This document shows, piece after piece, positions 60,810 to 64,000 of a DNA stretch of 64,000 nucleotides (the stretch's first letter is position 1; each line of letters opens with the position of its first letter). The notes under the pieces are model-generated. The model did not search any database. It worked only from the letters and a program-made list of their open reading frames with translations, and had not been told where the DNA came from. Location of the stretch: contig NZ_LR134201.1 of the NCBI RefSeq assembly GCF_900635955.1, forward strand, positions 1,178,001-1,242,000. Direction: 5' to 3'. This stretch comes from Cedecea lapagei (GTDB taxonomy: Bacteria > Pseudomonadota > Gammaproteobacteria > Enterobacterales > Enterobacteriaceae). The position numbers and the translations under genes were made by a program.

Positions 60810-62714
60810 ATGTCTATTACCCGACGTGACTTTCTTAACGGGATGGCAATTGCCATTGTCTCTGGTTTGACGCCGCTGGAACTGGTGAGGGCCAACGACA
60901 AAATACCCGGCAGCGGCGTAATCAATGCCGATTACTATCCGCCGCTGTTGACCGGGCTGCGCGGTAACCATCCTGGCTCGTTCGAAATGGCGCACGCGCT
61001 TGGCCGCGAGCATGAGAAATTCGACTTCGGCAAGCTGCCAACGGAAGAAGAGTACGATCTGGTGATTGTCGGCGGCGGCATCAGCGGCCTTGCGGCGGCC
61101 TGCTTCTGGCAGGAAAAAATGGGCAAGGATGCAAAAATTCTTATCCTTGATAACCATGACGACTTCGGCGGCCACGCCAAGCGCAACCAGTTTAACGTCG
61201 GCGGCAAAACTCTGCTCGGCTACGGCGGCAGTGAGTCTTTCCAGTCGCCCAACAGCAACTTCAGCCCGGTGGTCCATGGCCTGATGGACTCGCTGGGCGT
61301 CAGTATCTCGCGCATGAAAAGCAGTTTTGACACGACCTTCTACCCGGATCTGCATCTGAGCCGCGGCGTGTTCTTCGATAAAAAGAACTTCGGCGAAACT
61401 AAAATCGTCAGCGGCGACCCCGGCCGTGCTGTGTCGGACGACATTCCGCCGGACAGGCTGAATGGCCGCAGCATTGAAGCCTTTATCAATGACTTCCCGC
61501 TTAGCGAAGCAGACCGTAAGGCGCTGCTGGATCTGCACGTGAATCCTGCTGATTACCTGCAAGGGATGACGGTCGAGCAGAAAACAGAATGGTTAGATAA
61601 CCACAGCTACCATGAACTTCTCGAGAAGAAAGTTGGCTTAAGCAAAATGGCGCTGATGTACTTCCAGCAGCGTACCAACGACTTCTTCGCGATTGGCATT
61701 GAAGGCGTGAGCTGCAGCGACGCGCGCGCCTGCGCGCTTCCGGGGATGGAGGCGATGGGCCTGCCGCCGCTGGATGGCGAAGCGCTTGCTGACCTCGAAG
61801 AGCCTTACACCTATCACTTCCCGGACGGTAACGCCGGCCTGACGCGCCTGATGGTCCGTAAGTTGATCCCGGAAGCGCTGCCGGGCAGCACGATGGAAGA
61901 CTCCGTCACCGCAAGGCTGCACTACGAGATGCTGGATCGCCCGGAAAATAGCACCCGCATTCGCCTCAACAGCAGCGTGATCAACGCCGCCAATGCCGAT
62001 AACGGCGTGGTGGTGAGCTATATCAATAATCAGAGCGGCAAGCTGCACCGCGTGAAAAGCCGCAATGCCATCATGGCGGGCTACAACATGATGATCCCCT
62101 ATATCGTGCCGGAGGCGCCGGAGCAGCAGAAAGAAGATCTGCGCCTCAACGTGAAAGCGCCGCTGGTCTACACCAACGTGGTGGTGAAAAACTGGCGTGC
62201 TTTTAAAAATACCGGTGTGCACGAATTCTATTCTCCTGCCGCGCCATACAGCCGCGTGAAGCTTGACTACCCGGTAAGCATGGGGGACTACCATCACCCG
62301 CAGACGCCGGATGACCCGATGTGTATTCACATGGTGTACGTGCCGACCTATCCAGGGAGCAACATGTCACCGCGCGAGCAGTTCCGCCGGGGCCGTGCCT
62401 TCCTGCTCGGCTCTACTTTTGAAGCTCATGAGCAGATGATTCGCTCTCAGCTGCAGGAGATGCTGGGCCACACTGGTTTTGACCACGAGCGCGATATCGC
62501 GGCCATTACGGTTAACCGCTGGGCGCATGGTTATGCCTATTACGCAAACTCCCTGAGCGATGATATGGAAAAGATGCCCGAGATTATTAAACGTGCCCGC
62601 CAGCCCATTGGCCGCATCACGATTGCAAACTCCGACTCCGACTGGAGTGCTTATGCTCATGCGGCGATCGACCAGGCATGGCGTGCGGTGAACGAACTAG
62701 TGGCGATGGGGTAA
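60810..62714 (+). CDS. Tat-exported FAD oxidoreductase, spermidine-dehydrogenase-like
   Basis: 634 residues. Twin-arginine signal TRRDFLNGMAIAIVSGLTP (residues 4-22) and a dinucleotide-binding motif DLVIVGGGISGLAAA (83-97), then LILDNHDDFGGHAKRN and GYGGSESFQSP. The whole pattern matches proteins annotated as spermidine dehydrogenase or NAD(P)/FAD-dependent oxidoreductase. A folded, FAD-loaded enzyme would be moved to the periplasm. The next gene (6 bp away) encodes a triheme cytochrome c, its likely electron acceptor. The polyamine substrate is an inference from similarity and from the neighbouring aldehyde dehydrogenase. Confidence 0.72.
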   Translation: MSITRRDFLNGMAIAIVSGLTPLELVRANDKIPGSGVINADYYPPLLTGLRGNHPGSFEMAHALGREHEKFDFGKLPTEEEYDLVIVGGGISGLAAACFWQEKMGKDAKILILDNHDDFGGHAKRNQFNVGGKTLLGYGGSESFQSPNSNFSPVVHGLMDSLGVSISRMKSSFDTTFYPDLHLSRGVFFDKKNFGETKIVSGDPGRAVSDDIPPDRLNGRSIEAFINDFPLSEADRKALLDLHVNPADYLQGMTVEQKTEWLDNHSYHELLEKKVGLSKMALMYFQQRTNDFFAIGIEGVSCSDARACALPGMEAMGLPPLDGEALADLEEPYTYHFPDGNAGLTRLMVRKLIPEALPGSTMEDSVTARLHYEMLDRPENSTRIRLNSSVINAANADNGVVVSYINNQSGKLHRVKSRNAIMAGYNMMIPYIVPEAPEQQKEDLRLNVKAPLVYTNVVVKNWRAFKNTGVHEFYSPAAPYSRVKLDYPVSMGDYHHPQTPDDPMCIHMVYVPTYPGSNMSPREQFRRGRAFLLGSTFEAHEQMIRSQLQEMLGHTGFDHERDIAAITVNRWAHGYAYYANSLSDDMEKMPEIIKRARQPIGRITIANSDSDWSAYAHAAIDQAWRAVNELVAMG

Positions 62715-62720
62715 CCAGAC

Positions 62721-63923
62721 ATGAAACCTATTTTAGCGGCTATCACCATTCTCTTTTCCGCCAGCAGCTTTGCTGCCGTTTCGCAAGGCGAGTACGTGGC
62801 GCGGGCGTCCGACTGTATTGCCTGCCATACCGTGGACGGTGGCCAGGCGATGGCCGGCGGCAAAAAGTTTGCTACGCCGGTGGGCGATATCTACTCCACC
62901 AACATCACGCCTGATAAAACCCACGGCATCGGTAATTACAGCTACGAAGATTTCGAGAAGGCGGTTCGCCAGGGGATTGCCAAAGATGGCCATGCGCTCT
63001 ACCCGGCGATGCCTTATCCTTCCTACGCCAAAATGACCGATGAGGACGTGAAGGCGCTCTACGACTACTTTATGAAGGACGTCACGCCGGCGGCGACCGC
63101 CAATAAAGAGAACGACATCCCGCTGCTGCTGTCAGCCCGCTGGCCGCTGCGCGTGTGGAATGGGCTGTTTGTGGATGACGTAAAATCCGGCGGCGTGGTT
63201 GTTGACGCCAGCGGAGATAACGCCGAGAAAATCAAACGCGGTGCTTACCTGGTGCAGGGGCCGGGACACTGTGGCGCCTGCCATACGCCGCGCGGTATTG
63301 CGATGCAGGAGAAAGGTTACGATGACTCCAGCCCGGAATTCCTGAGCGGCGCGATGATCGACGGCTGGTATGCGCCTTCTCTGCGCGGCATGAATATGTC
63401 CACGCAGGAAGTGAAAGATCTGCTTAGCAAAGGCAGAAGCCAGCATCACGCCATCGCCGGACCGATGGGTGAGGTGGTTACCCAGAGTACCCAGTACCTT
63501 ACGGATGCCGACCTGGAGGCTATCGCGCTTTATATCGCCAATTTCAAACCGCAAAAACCAGCGGCAACGCCGGTGAATACCGCCGTGCTTTCACAGCCAT
63601 CCGACGGTAAAACGCTCTATATGCGTTACTGTTCAACCTGCCATAGCCCGGACGGGAAGGGTACTGACTATAACGTCCCTTCGCTGGTGGGCAACTCGGC
63701 GGTAATGGCGAAAGATCCGTCGTCGCTGATCCGCGTGATCGCTGACGGGGCGCATACGCCACAAACCCAGGGCACTATTCCGTTTATGATGCCTGGCTAC
63801 AAAGGCATATTGTCAGATAAAGAGATGACCGATGTGGTGAATTACGTGCGCGGCACATGGGGCAACGGCGCGCCTGCGGCAACCGAAGCTGAGGTGAAGA
63901 AGATTACCGGCGAGGGCAAATAG
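62721..63923 (+). CDS. Periplasmic triheme c-type cytochrome
   Basis: 400 residues with a Sec signal peptide (ending about Ala19) and three haem-binding motifs: CIACH (32-36), CGACH (184-188) and CSTCH (304-308). Downstream Met residues in segments such as FMMPGYKG could be axial ligands. The layout is that of the cytochrome subunits of alcohol, gluconate and sorbitol dehydrogenases, which pass electrons to ubiquinone. It is 6 bp after the flavoprotein gene, so they form a dehydrogenase-cytochrome pair. Confidence 0.88.
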   Translation: MKPILAAITILFSASSFAAVSQGEYVARASDCIACHTVDGGQAMAGGKKFATPVGDIYSTNITPDKTHGIGNYSYEDFEKAVRQGIAKDGHALYPAMPYPSYAKMTDEDVKALYDYFMKDVTPAATANKENDIPLLLSARWPLRVWNGLFVDDVKSGGVVVDASGDNAEKIKRGAYLVQGPGHCGACHTPRGIAMQEKGYDDSSPEFLSGAMIDGWYAPSLRGMNMSTQEVKDLLSKGRSQHHAIAGPMGEVVTQSTQYLTDADLEAIALYIANFKPQKPAATPVNTAVLSQPSDGKTLYMRYCSTCHSPDGKGTDYNVPSLVGNSAVMAKDPSSLIRVIADGAHTPQTQGTIPFMMPGYKGILSDKEMTDVVNYVRGTWGNGAPAATEAEVKKITGEGK

Positions 63924-63944
63924 CGCCGTCAGATAAGCCGTAAA

Positions 63945-63970
63945 CGGGGGCCTTTGTGGCCCCTTTTTTG
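63945..63970 (+). terminator. Terminator after the cytochrome gene
   Basis: GGGGCC-TTTGT-GGCCCC followed by six T; ends the amine-oxidation operon. Confidence 0.85.
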
Positions 63971-64000
63971 TGGCGGGTGAAGTTGAATTCTTTTTAGGCC

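Noticed and set aside
60804..61562. 252-residue ORF opposite the flavoprotein gene
   Set aside because: Antisense shadow without recognisable motifs; the plus-strand protein has a Tat signal and FAD motif.

Overview
The window is chromosomal DNA of an Enterobacteriaceae member. Most of it follows the gene order of the Escherichia coli hemF-cys-pts-lig-gltX-glk-alaC segment, and the proteins are very close to their E. coli counterparts. Several loci differ from E. coli: indolepyruvate decarboxylase beside glk, a bicupin oxalate decarboxylase beside cysM, an oxoprolinase/biotin-carboxylase operon, and a periplasmic amine-oxidation cluster. This fits an Enterobacter/Cedecea-like genus, but the genus cannot be fixed from the sequence alone.

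Layout. 1-5.7 kb: 3' end of maeB, hemF-amiA (minus), ypeA-yfeZ-yfeY-yfeX. The eut operon and the ucpA/mur genes found here in E. coli are absent. 5.8-10.6 kb: cysPTWAM sulfate/thiosulfate uptake and cysteine synthesis. 10.7-13.2 kb: Tat-exported oxalate decarboxylase and pdxK. 13.2-18.1 kb: crr-ptsI-ptsH, cysK and cysZ (all minus). 18.3-23.5 kb: zipA, ligA (frameshifted here), ypeB, yfeH, yfeR. 23.6-25.7 kb: a small AT-rich island of unknown genes, a decayed copy of the 3' end of a yfeR-like gene, and a FlxA-like gene with a sigma-28 promoter. 25.7-29.1 kb: three tandem 153-bp repeats that carry the 3' end of tRNA-Lys, then lysV-valYXU-type tRNAs, gltX, yfeC and two tRNA-Ala genes. 29.3-33.2 kb: a c-di-GMP pair (PdeA and a GGDEF cyclase). 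33.2-41.7 kb: nupC, mntH, ypeC, an aldo/keto reductase, ipdC, yfeO, glk. 41.8-47.4 kb: the ypdAB pyruvate-sensing two-component system, a DUF1479 protein, alaC and the small protein ypdK. 47.9-54.3 kb: a GntR regulator divergent from an Nramp-like permease, pxpA, a fused pxpB-pxpC and a biotin carboxylase-BCCP protein. 54.4-55.3 kb: a Fic protein. 55.5-63.9 kb: an APC permease, a cytosolic Cache-domain protein, a GntR regulator, an aldehyde dehydrogenase, a SnoaL-like protein, a Tat-exported flavoprotein resembling spermidine dehydrogenase, and a triheme cytochrome c.

Most interesting. The 48-54 kb operon has all the parts of a urea-carboxylase-like machine: biotin carboxylase, biotin carrier, and a carboxyltransferase-like KipI/KipA fusion. 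It is coupled to a YcsF/PxpA protein and to an Nramp-fold permease that has lost the metal-coordinating residues. Twin TATGCACT-N4-TGGTG sites lie in the divergent promoter region. The 55-64 kb block reads as a route that oxidises an amine in the periplasm, passes electrons to a cytochrome, and handles the aldehyde product in the cytoplasm.

Sequence quality. Three genes (ligA, the Nramp-like permease and the APC permease) each carry exactly one extra base in a homopolymer. As ligA is essential, base-calling error is the simplest explanation.
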